Below, piece by piece: positions 53,133 through 62,309 of a stretch of DNA of 64,000 nt (positions are counted from its first letter, which is position 1; every line of letters starts with the position of its first letter). A program made the position numbers and the translations under genes. The notes under the pieces are model-generated. The model worked only from the letters and a program-made list of their open reading frames with translations. It ran no database searches and was not told the DNA's origin. Origin of the DNA: Morinoia aosen (taxonomy: Eukaryota > Arthropoda > Malacostraca > Amphipoda > Talitridae); NCBI GenBank assembly GCA_030386875.1, contig CM059569.1, positions 48,647,842 to 48,711,841 on the forward strand. Reading direction: 5' to 3'.

Positions 53133-56100
53133 GTAAGTTGTGGGCTGGTAACTCCTTGGCTATAGCTCACTTGTTGCAAGTTCTCCTGGGATCAGGTTAG
53201 GTTATTTAATGTTGGGGAATTTTTCACGGTTCCACTCAGCTTAACGTTGACTTTGTCCAATGAATTTCTATGGGTCATGCTACAACCTAATAATACTCTT
53301 AGTTCATTTATGTGGAGCATGCTTCTTCCATTTCTGTCTGCTCATTAGGATAGTTATAATGACCATATCTGTGATACAAGTTTCACCAGTGCACAAGTAC
53401 AAAAATATTTTTTATTACTGGTACTGTTAGGATGGAGATATTTGTCATTCACATCTGGAAAATTTATTCAAGAAAGGTAATGAATCTAGTCATTTTTGAT
53501 GGGCCATGCTCACTTGTCTAAATAATGAGTCTACCTTCATTTGACTATGCTAATGAGATAACTGTATTTTTTAACATCTTTTGGGAATATTGGTTCACCA
53601 ATTTTTAAAAACATCTCTATTAGCAGGCTTTTACTTTGTTTACATGAGCACTTATCACACATCTTGCTAGAGATGAATGTTACTGTCTTGAATTGTGTTG
53701 CATGCATGAAATTGTTGTCAGTTGTGGTAAGATGTGTACATTTAGAAAGTTTGAGATAGTTTTAGAACATCATTAACTTGGTTTGATGACAGGATTTTCA
53801 TTGTGCAGAAAATGCTGAGTGGGGTTTTCCACACAATGAAAATCCTGCTATCAAACCAAGTGAATGATGTTCTAAAACTATCTCAAGCTTTCTAAGTGTT
53901 TACATCTTACCACAACGTACAAAAATTTCACACATGCAACACAATTCAAGATATGTATGAAACCCAATTCTTTTCTTATTTCACACAGTGCCAGTGATGT
54001 TCTAAAAGTGATGCAAGATGGCAGACTCCTTTGTCTCAGACTGGAATTAACAAAGTGTTTCAGAGCTTATTTTACCTCTTGATGTTGATAGTGTGTCATG
54101 GAAGAAGTGGATTGACTTCCATAGGTTATGATGGTTTTTCACTTTGGCTCCTTTGAGAGTTGATTTACAGATGAAATGGTCTATTGGGGGAATTTCCCTG
54201 AATATAAATAGAAAGAGATGATTAATTTTTATATTGATAGAATATTATTAAACTTTAGAATCCTATAAATATGAAATAGGTCGTTAATGCTTCAGTTTTG
54301 TTTTTGTATGCAACATCTCAAATTTTAAGCTCTAAATAATTGCATTATTCTTTAAAGGGCAAAAATATTTCTCTTTTGTCAAGTATTAATATTTTCAGTT
54401 CTTTCCTTTTGGTAGATTTGAATTTATTTTGGTGAAATTGGAAAAGTGTGGCGGGGAAATCCAAAAAAAAAAAAAAATAATAATAATAATAATTAGAATA
54501 GTGTTGAATATCTGAGAATGGAGTTGAGACAACTCTAGTAGAAGTTTAATGTCCCTCAATATTTAAAGTTGATAATACTAAACACAAGGGATTTATTTTA
54601 TCACAATGCACTCACAATTCTCTTGGCTAAGAATAATCATATTTTTAAAATATTTTGGCAGTGTTAATGAAATTTTGTCGATTTAGGATTGTGTAAAACT
54701 TATCCATTGAGTGATTGTCTTAAGATTGAACGATGTGTTAGTCTTTGTCTTACTAGATATATGTAGACAAGCTGCTTATAATAAAAAGGGTAACTTGAAC
54801 TTTTCAAGACAAACGCATAAGCTTTAAATGCATACATATTAATGAAAGAGCGCTGGCAATTGAATATTGCGTCAAGTAGAATAAGTGATCGATGAGCAAC
54901 TATTTCAGTTTGAGAAACTCGTAGTGTGAAAACTGTTTTTCTGTGTGTATGCTCGAGTTTATATTTTCTGTGTGCATGATTCTGTTCGGGATACCACTAG
55001 TGATGTAACATTCTGTGTACATGATTCTGTTCAGGATACCACTAGTGATGTAACAATGGTATTGGATTTGAAATGTTTTTCAGATCCGTCTTTTTGCCAA
55101 TGGCGCCCCTCTCGAGGATGAGGCTATGCCCCTGAACTCCCTTACCACCGACACATTAGACTGCAATGTTGCTCTTCTCGGAGGTGAGTGCAGACTTCGT
55201 CTAGTGTTGAGTCTGTCGACAATGTGTCCCAGTGTTACTGTTTTGTTTCAACTCACGATTTCATCTCTTTCCTCGGTTAAACTTGCAAGAGTCACTTATA
55301 ATTTTTGTATCATGTTATGTCAATCATAAAAGTGGTGTGTTAAGAGGTTAGTGCTGCGATAGTGGCAAAATTCTGAAGTATGGAAGGTAGGTGACTGAAA
55401 CTTGTAATGCGTATGTTAATCCAAATTTTGAGCATATTTTGTGCATACATTATTTTTGAGTTTCGCAAAAAATAATTATTAAATGAAACCTCTAATTTTG
55501 AGACCCTTTTTGCAAGTCTAATAACTCAGGAAATATTCAACACACAAGCTTGATTTTAGTCTCATTTGACGCAAGAATAAAATATCTAAATCTGGCTGTT
55601 AGTTCTGAATTTTAAATTTGAAACTAAATTTGAGAACTGAATTTGTCAGTTCTCAGATCTGAATTTCAAAAGTTGATAAGTTATTTAAATGTATTTTTGT
55701 TCCAAAATTTTCATAAAAATCCTGCTGACACACAACTTATTTCGCCAATGTAACACGACTTTGAAAACAAAATTGTAAAAACTTGCAAATTAATTCTAGT
55801 TCGTACGTTGAATAGTGCAAAAGTTATTAAAATTTCAATGTCCGTATGTTATAATCATAGAAAAAGCACATGAACGGCTTTTTCAAGAGCGCAAGAACGG
55901 GTCAGCCAATTGTTCTCAAACTTTCACAGGATACAATTGAGACTATTGAAAATCGGAAATTTTGTCATTTCCCGTAGCGTTATCCCCTTCAGTGGTGGCG
56001 TATTTTTTCCTGTGCCTCCTAAGATGAACGGGAGTTATTTTATAGGTTGGTACTTGGAAACTAATATTAGCTGAAACATTTCTTTCGAAAATTCTTGTTA

Positions 56101-56567
56101 TAGTGTTTTTAAGTTGAGCCAAACGTTCATTAGCCACTCAGCCGAACGATGAACCTACTAGTAAGGTGAAAAATTTAATGATAGACGACGTTAATAACGA
56201 TTTCTAAGAACGACAGTAAATGAAAATTAACTCGATTTCAAATGAATTTAGTTTAAGAAAGGGTCTAATGATTGCTTGTATGCTGAATTAATAGTTGTAG
56301 TGTTCCCGTTGCTGGACACATATGCTGAGAACAATGAATGGATACAGTAAGCGCATTATATTAACTCCCGCTTGTTGTTGTGCAGGTAAGGTGCACGGTT
56401 CGCTGTCTCGTGCCGGTAAGGTGAAGGGTCAGACTCCCAAAGTGGACAAGAAGGAGAAGAAGAAGAGTAAGACTGGTCGGGCCAAGCGCCGCATTCAATA
56501 CAACAGGCGCTTTGTGACGGTCGTCCAGAGCTTCGGCAAGAAGCGTGGCCCTAACAGCAACTCCTAA
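53019..56567 (+). CDS. FAU: FAU: ubiquitin-like FUBI fused to ribosomal protein S30
   Basis: Coding exons 53019-53132, 55084-55183 and 56386-56567, phases 0 then 1, total 131 residues. Residues 1-72 are the ubiquitin-like FUBI part ([14 protein letters not shown] ... [13 protein letters not shown] ... NVALLGG) ending in the Gly-Gly processing site. Residues 73-131 are eS30 ([19 protein letters not shown] ... [13 protein letters not shown] ... KKRGPNSNS), 59 residues as in other animals. The precursor is cleaved after Gly-Gly and S30 joins the 40S subunit. The 5' acceptor tgtgcag-AGCATC at 53011-53012 shows a non-coding first exon upstream. AATAAA follows the stop at 56571. Confidence 0.97.
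53680..53953. repeat. Foldback (about 125-bp arms) in FAU intron 1
   Basis: Arms about 53680-53806 and 53830-53953 pair through TTGAATTGTGTTGCATG, GTTGTGGTAAGATG, GATAGTTTTAGAACATCAT and CTTGGTTTGAT(G/A)(A/G)CAGGATT, with a loop of about 24 bases (CAGAAAATGCTGAGTGGGGT). No ORF. Could be a MITE or a local inverted duplication. Confidence 0.8.
54465..54497. repeat. A-run plus (TAA)n microsatellite
   Basis: An A-run interrupted by T then several TAA units. It could be the tail of an old retroelement, but nothing next to it is recognisable. Confidence 0.6.
54965..55058 (+). repeat. 46-bp tandem duplication before FAU exon 2
   Basis: TTCTGTGT(G/A)CATGATTCTGTTC followed by GGATACCACTAGTGATGTAA occurs twice (54965 and 55011), ending 25 bp before the exon 2 acceptor. 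Confidence 0.85.
55084..55183 (+). CDS. FAU: FAU coding exon 2
   Basis: Starts [15 protein letters not shown] and ends within the second Gly of the Gly-Gly processing site. Acceptor tttcag, donor gtgagt, phase 1. Confidence 0.96.
55184..56385. other. FAU intron 2, nothing recognised
   Basis: AT-rich. No repeat family member identified. Confidence 0.55.
56386..56567 (+). CDS. FAU: FAU coding exon 3 (S30 and stop)
   Basis: Encodes all of S30 in one exon, basic and Lys-rich, stop TAA at 56565-56567. Acceptor gtgcag. The exon boundary coincides with the processing site. Confidence 0.97.
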
Positions 56568-56570
56568 GTC

Positions 56571-56576
56571 AATAAA
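56571..56576 (+). promoter_or_regulatory. FAU: FAU poly(A) signal AATAAA
   Basis: AATAAA four bases after the stop, so the 3' UTR is very short, as is common for ribosomal-protein mRNAs. Confidence 0.85.
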
Positions 56577-56745
56577 TTGTTGCAATGAGTAAATGAGTTT
56601 GTGATTACCATATATTGTGAAATCCGGACTCTTCTCTTAGAGTGTCGTAAATGCGGAAGTTCAATTAAACATTGGCCGAGTAAGTAATGAAACGTAGGAT
56701 CTCGTAGTAATGGCATATAACACACACGTGAACTTGTTGCGAATT

Positions 56746-57242
56746 TTTATTCAACTGCAAGGATTGAAGTCATTAAGTAGGATGCTTCGTAGTACAGTTG
56801 CGACACTTCACACGAGTACTATAAAAACGGACTCTAAGGAATGACATCACTCCAACACAAAGCCACGGAATGTACAAATAATTAGCACTGGCTCTGATTT
56901 TTACCAGTCTAGCAGGTTCAACGAAGACCAGGGTGCTTTAATGGAAACGTTATTAATAACTTTGAGCGTGACGCTGTTCAACAGACACCCGGCATGTTCT
57001 TCGCCGAGGAATCCAAGTGATGTAATTGACGTCTTCAGTTTCCACAAATTACTCGGGTCACGCTCAGAATGGATTGAGGGGAAACGGGCATACATGAACA
57101 TGACTACCATATCAATTATAACAAGTTTGAAGACTCCTAGTATCGAAGCCAACTCCCTGAAAGCGACGAGAAGACCTAGTGTGAATTGTAGATTAGATGG
57201 GTCAGTTAAATCCTCCCTAACTAGTGTTCCAAAGTAAAGCAC
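56746..57242 (-). CDS. Possible terminal exon of an unrecognised minus-strand gene
   Basis: Open minus-strand frame 57242-56901 (113 codons, preceded by a stop, so its true 5' end would be a splice acceptor such as cactag near 57222). It has one strongly hydrophobic stretch (FTLGLLVAFRELASILGVF, then LVIIDMVVMFMYA) and a soluble end. About 150 bp past its stop AATAAA occurs on the minus strand (56751-56746). The order of frame, stop and poly(A) signal and its convergence with FAU suggest a gene end; I do not recognise the family and found no upstream exon. Confidence 0.35.
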
Positions 57243-57989
57243 TTAACTGTACGGGGCTCGGTGAGCGGGGAACATATCGACATTCCTAGGCAAAACCCCT
57301 ACTTCGTTTTAACCTTACAGAGCTGTGTACTAATCTTCAAGGATTTAGTACCTGAACACAAATTTAAAAAATTTAGAGTGCAGAGAGGTTTCTCCATAAT
57401 TCCTACAATAGCTTTTCGAAATCTAAAAATTTGACTACACATGACAGCAACTGATGGAGCAATGGTGCCACCGCGATGAAATCAAAATACAGTATTGAAT
57501 TAATTATACGCCAAGTTGGAGTAGTACAAAGTTTACCAGCGCTTCGACAACTTAGGACATACTGCGCCGAATTCACAGCAGTAGGCTTATCTTATTTGCC
57601 ACAACAAGTCATCGCATAGTTATTTAAACATGGCATCCGGATCGAATACCAGTTAAAATTAAACTAAAAATGATATTCGCTTCTCCGGTACATTCCGTAG
57701 TTTTACGGCCACTGTTCGATTTCATGGTTTCAAATGCGGTATCTAAAAATAGTATACTGTTCTTTAGATCACCATTACGCAGTTCAGCACGTCTCGACGA
57801 GTGCGATAGTCACCAATAAACGAAGTTGTCAGAATTGTAGACCTTTACGTACTAGCAGCTAATAACACATAGAAAAAATGCGTTGTAATACATACATTCA
57901 TTAAATTTTTGAAAAGATTTCGCACGGGGTAAGGAATGTTCTTGGGGCTCTCATATCGAAAGCGCATCCTTCTGGCTCCACAAGCATTT
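57243..57989. other. Intergenic or intronic DNA, nothing recognised
   Basis: If the preceding frame is a real last exon, this stretch would be its intron. No coding match that I can support. The left part of the older LINE's 3' UTR may reach into it. Confidence 0.4.
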
Positions 57990-58192
57990 TAATCCGTATA
58001 GCGTCCACGCTGCGGCCGTAAAGGCCAGGGGAAACTCGGACGCCGCGCATCTACGTACTTTGAGCACTCAGCTAAGAGGTGCTCGACCGTCAGAGTGGTG
58101 TGACACAGATCGCAGAACGGCTGGGGGCGCCGCTGTATGAGGTAGCCATGAGTCGACCTTGTGTGGCCAATGCGAAGGCGGCACAGTGTAGT
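57990..58192 (-). pseudogene. 3' scrap of an older related LINE (C-terminal zinc region)
   Basis: The minus strand reads CRLRIGHTRSTHGYLIQRRP, then FCDLCHTTLTVEHLLAEC, then a stop at 57990-57992. It is homologous to residues 1145-1184 of the intact LINE ORF2 next door but clearly a different subfamily. It starts abruptly at a (TAC)n run. Confidence 0.8.
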
Positions 58193-58419
58193 AGTAGTAG
58201 TAGTAACATAGGTTTGCTAGCGCTTCAGTTATTCAAACTATATCGCACCGGAGGTCACATAATTTAATTAGTATCAGACTTTCCGATTTACCACGTAAGA
58301 TGAACATCAACATTATTTGAACATCAAAAATTATATGATCGTAATTATAGTTACAACTCAAGAGTATAATTGTCTCCCCATTGAAATCTTGTACATACAA
58401 CAGTACATTCGAACACACT

Positions 58420-58523
58420 GGGCAGCCAAACCCCGTAGGGGGTTTCAGCTGCCCACCCATTATGGCCGGACGCCTTACCCACGCTGAAACCCCCCGAGGT
58501 ACCAACGCAGCGCGCCCGGCCAT
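58420..58523 (-). ncRNA. Structured 3' UTR element of the LINE
   Basis: GGGCAGC...GCTGCCC closes a hairpin at 58420-58454 and ATGGCCGG...CCGGCCAT closes one at 58462-58523. GGGGGTTTCAGC (58438-58449) is perfectly complementary to GCTGAAACCCCC (58483-58494), so a third, competing pairing exists. Plausibly a signal recognised by the LINE RT; inferred. Confidence 0.5.
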
Positions 58524-58598
58524 ATTGCAGTTTCTTCATCTACAATCTTCCAATACGATATCACGCTTGGTTACAGTGCATTACTGCGTGGCTTCATG

Positions 58599-61500
58599 TT
58601 AAATCTCAGAAAATAGCTTGCACCTCTCCAGGAACAGCTGCAACGCTGCTGCGTTAAAGCCTGAGCGCTCGTTTTCCCTGAGTATTCCAATCAACACATC
58701 CTCCGTGCAGCCACGAAGACTTGGGAAACACACATTGCGTATAGCAGAGTATCTTGGACATTCAACGAGAAAATGCACAACAGTCAGGGGAACACGGCAC
58801 CGTTCGCATTGCGGCTGCGGCTGTCGCTCCATGAGGTGGCCGTGCGTTATGCGAGTATGGCCGATGCGGAGGCGGCAGAGTATCACCTCCATTCGACGAG
58901 CACGGCAGTTAGAAGATGACCACTCTCGGACAGTGGGCTTAATGTTTCTCAATTTATTGTCAGTTGTGGCCGTCCAGTTTCGCTGCCACAGATCCTTCAC
59001 CGCCGCCTTGATGCGAGGATAAAAATCACGGGAAGGGACCATCAAATTTAGTGTTCTCTCACTTGACCCAGCAGCTTGCTTAGCTTCCCGGTCTGCTCTC
59101 TCATTGCCAGATATCCCCACATGCGTGGGCACCCAGCATATAACGACACTCTTCCGTTCATTTACGAACTGTGCCAGCTTTGTGACGATCTCCGCAATAA
59201 TGGGGTGGGTACTGTTGTACATCTGAGCAGCATCTATTACGCTTTTCGAGTCAACGAAGATGGTGAAAGAATGACAATCGTGCTCCTCGATCAGCTGTAG
59301 CGCTTCCATCACACCATACAGCTCCGCTGAGAAAATTGAGGTCTCTGGGAGCAGTCTCCTAGCCCTCACTATTTCCCCGGACACAGCGGCACATCCCACA
59401 GCGTCTCCTGTCTTAGAGCCGTCTGTATAAATCTTCACAGAGTTTGCGTGTTTCTCCAGTATATGCTCCATGAAAATTCCCTTCAGGATGTTAGCCGGCA
59501 TTGACTCCTTTTTCGGCACTCGACATCCAGGGCAGAAGCTCTCCACGGGGACACGCCATGTCGGAGAGCAGTCAAACAGCACAGGTAGCACTCTCATGGG
59601 TCCCAGCTGCATGGCGGCCGTCAGCGCAGGATAGTTCATTGATGATGGCAGACAATACGGGAAAGGCAGATGTCGTCCGGAAGGCGCGTGCACGCTTCTC
59701 CATGTAGGAGACAGGGGCAGCTGATCTAGACGAGCCAGGTACTGTAGGCTCAGCTGTACACGGCGGAGCCAAAGAGGAGGTTCTCCACTCTCCACACACA
59801 AACTGACTGACGGGGAGGTCCGAAAGGCGCCAGTGCAAAGCCTTATGGCCGTGTGGTGCACCGGATCAAGCACTGACAACGAAGTTTCCCTTGCATACTG
59901 GTATACAGTGCATCCATAATCCAGCTTACTTCTTATCAGGGTTCTGTATAGGCGCAGCAATGTTACACGGTCAGCTCCCCACGCCAGGCCTGATACACAT
60001 TTCAACAGGTTCATTCTTCTGTTGCAATCAGACTTCAGCGCGGCCAGATGGGGTTTCCACGATAGCTTGTCATCAATAGTTAGGCCCAGAAATTTGGCAC
60101 TATGAGCAAAGTTTATCGGTACTCCCCGGAGAAGTAACTGTGGAGGGTCCCGTCGGCAGCGTCCCTGAAAATGCAGGGCCACAGTCTTCCCAGTGGAGAA
60201 TACGAAACCATTTTCAGTCGCCCAGTCATTCACACCGTTGATAGCCAACTGCACTCTGCGCGCCAGCGCAGGCAAATACGCTGATGAAGTGTAAATCATG
60301 AAGTCATCAACGTACAATGACGACGAGACATCGGCTGGCAGTGTGGAGGTGATGTCATTGACGGCCAGAGAGAAGAGGGTGCAGCTCAGCACACTACCCT
60401 GGGGTAGGCCCTCCTGCTGGGTTTGCCAAGGCGACAATGTGGCTCCCACTTTTACACGAAAACTCCTCTCCTGGAGGAACCGCTGGACAAAGAAAGCCAA
60501 ATTGCCCCGAAGGCCACATCCATAAACACGTTGGAGGAGCCCATGTCTCCAAACGGTATCATATGCTTTGTGCAGGTCGAAGAAGACACACAAGCTCTGC
60601 TTGCGGGCGGCAATATTCTGAACCAGATGACTCTGCAGTCTCACGACAGCATCCGTGGTCCCCCGAAGCTGCCTGAAGCCGAACTGGGCAGGATTCAGAA
60701 TTTCTTCTGCTTCCAGCCATCGTACAAGGCGAACGTTTACAATCCTCTCCAATAGCTTGCACACACAACTCGTTAGGGCGATAGGTCGGTAGCTGTCTGT
60801 ACGGGTGGCCGGTTTCTGAGGTTTGGCAAAGGCAAGGATTGTTGCAGTGCGCCAGTCCCTTGGAAATACGTGGGTCGTCCAGACCTTATTGAATATATGA
60901 AGCAGCTGGCGTAAGGCTGATGAATGCATCCTCTTGAGCATCTGATAGTGAATCCCATCGGGGCCTGGTGCAGTATTATTGCAAGTTCTCAAGGTGCGGT
61001 AGATTTCAAGAAAGGTGATAGGCTCGTTGTACGAGAAAACTGTTTCCGTTGCAAAGTCTGGTTTATGTTGTTCTCTTTGGCGTTTTTGTGCTCGGAAAGC
61101 AGGTGGATACTGGGCTTCGCTACTATTATGCGCGAAACTATCAGCCAGCGCCACCGCCACCCGCTGAGGATCCGCCGTGAGTATGCCGTCCACTTCTAAA
61201 CAAGGCCTGCCACAGCTGTATTTTCCCTTCATCTTACCCACACGTTGCCAAATTTTGGTCATAGGTGTGTCGGTATTTAGGCTGCTAACATATTTGCGCC
61301 ACGAGCTCCGCCTAGCAGCGTCCTTGATGAATTGGGCCTTCGCTCTTGCTCGCTTATATGCAATAATATCTGCCAGCTCGCCGGTACGTCTAGAGCGTCT
61401 CAGGGCTTGCCGCCGCTCATAGTTTGCCACAGCGCAATCATTATTCCACCAAGGAACACGGTACTTTGGTGCACCACCGCGTGACATCGGGATAGCAGCA

Positions 61501-62309
61501 CTAGCAGCACTCCTGAGGGTACCGGTAAAACGCTCCACCATGTCGTCAACTTCCAGCAGGTCATTCATTTCTTCCATCTGGGTTAGGGCTTCAAAAGTAT
61601 CCCAGTTAGCACGCTTCATGCAGTATCGAGGTTCTGCTGGCACTGGAGTAAACTCCCTTACTTCCATAACAATGGGGAAGTGGTCACTGCCATAAGTATC
61701 ATCCAGAACGCTCCACAGAACATCGGGGAACATATCTGGGGTGCTGAAACTGAGGTCGATGGCGGAGGTCGTCCCTGTTTGGACGTGAAAATGAGTGGCG
61801 GCCCCAGTGTTGAGCAAACAGAAATTGGATCTCGTAATGAATTGGTTGATGAGCCTACCACGCTGGTCGCTTTGGGCGTTGCCCCAAGCCACGTGCTTTG
61901 CATTGAGGTCGCCTACCACAAAAGCGGGCCCAGGCAAATGAGTACTGATATTCTCAAAATCGGGCAACGAGAAAGGTTCAGCTGGGGGGATATACATATT
62001 GCAGATGGTGGTCATTTTCTTGTTGAACCAAAAACGGATTGCCATTGCCTGGATCTGGGTGTTCATCGGCACTTTGGAATAACCCAAGTCCTTCCTTACA
62101 AGAACAGCTAGTCCAGATCCAGGGACAGGATTTGGTACGTGAGAGAAAGTTTCAATATTATAGTTGGCTGGTGGGGTCGGAGTTATGTCTCCCAGCATGG
62201 TCTCCTGGAGACATATGCACAGTGGTTGTTGTTGCTGGATGATAGTCAGGAGGTCACCGTAATTCCTACGGTATCCTCTACAATTCCACTGTAAAACACT
62301 CTGCATCAT
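58599..62309 (-). CDS. LINE ORF2: endonuclease, reverse transcriptase, RNase H
   Basis: 1,236 residues, open throughout. AP-like endonuclease at 1-222 (WNCRG at 8-12, QET with E36, GDLNAKH with D134/N136, SDH at 208-210). Reverse transcriptase about 485-745 (SYRPIALTS, FFDLHKAYD with D578, LPQGSVLS, YVDD at 666-669, FLGLTID). RNase H about 957-1080 (YTDGS D963, AELYG E996, VDSKS D1020, H1063, D1073). C-terminal zinc motif C1168, C1171, H1179, C1184. It nicks the target DNA and copies the element RNA in place. Its ATG overlaps the ORF1 stop in ATGA (62306-62309), which suggests reinitiation. Confidence 0.95.
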   Translation of the reverse strand: MMQSVLQWNCRGYRRNYGDLLTIIQQQQPLCICLQETMLGDITPTPPANYNIETFSHVPNPVPGSGLAVLVRKDLGYSKVPMNTQIQAMAIRFWFNKKMTTICNMYIPPAEPFSLPDFENISTHLPGPAFVVGDLNAKHVAWGNAQSDQRGRLINQFITRSNFCLLNTGAATHFHVQTGTTSAIDLSFSTPDMFPDVLWSVLDDTYGSDHFPIVMEVREFTPVPAEPRYCMKRANWDTFEALTQMEEMNDLLEVDDMVERFTGTLRSAASAAIPMSRGGAPKYRVPWWNNDCAVANYERRQALRRSRRTGELADIIAYKRARAKAQFIKDAARRSSWRKYVSSLNTDTPMTKIWQRVGKMKGKYSCGRPCLEVDGILTADPQRVAVALADSFAHNSSEAQYPPAFRAQKRQREQHKPDFATETVFSYNEPITFLEIYRTLRTCNNTAPGPDGIHYQMLKRMHSSALRQLLHIFNKVWTTHVFPRDWRTATILAFAKPQKPATRTDSYRPIALTSCVCKLLERIVNVRLVRWLEAEEILNPAQFGFRQLRGTTDAVVRLQSHLVQNIAARKQSLCVFFDLHKAYDTVWRHGLLQRVYGCGLRGNLAFFVQRFLQERSFRVKVGATLSPWQTQQEGLPQGSVLSCTLFSLAVNDITSTLPADVSSSLYVDDFMIYTSSAYLPALARRVQLAINGVNDWATENGFVFSTGKTVALHFQGRCRRDPPQLLLRGVPINFAHSAKFLGLTIDDKLSWKPHLAALKSDCNRRMNLLKCVSGLAWGADRVTLLRLYRTLIRSKLDYGCTVYQYARETSLSVLDPVHHTAIRLCTGAFRTSPSVSLCVESGEPPLWLRRVQLSLQYLARLDQLPLSPTWRSVHAPSGRHLPFPYCLPSSMNYPALTAAMQLGPMRVLPVLFDCSPTWRVPVESFCPGCRVPKKESMPANILKGIFMEHILEKHANSVKIYTDGSKTGDAVGCAAVSGEIVRARRLLPETSIFSAELYGVMEALQLIEEHDCHSFTIFVDSKSVIDAAQMYNSTHPIIAEIVTKLAQFVNERKSVVICWVPTHVGISGNERADREAKQAAGSSERTLNLMVPSRDFYPRIKAAVKDLWQRNWTATTDNKLRNIKPTVREWSSSNCRARRMEVILCRLRIGHTRITHGHLMERQPQPQCERCRVPLTVVHFLVECPRYSAIRNVCFPSLRGCTEDVLIGILRENERSGFNAAALQLFLERCKLFSEI

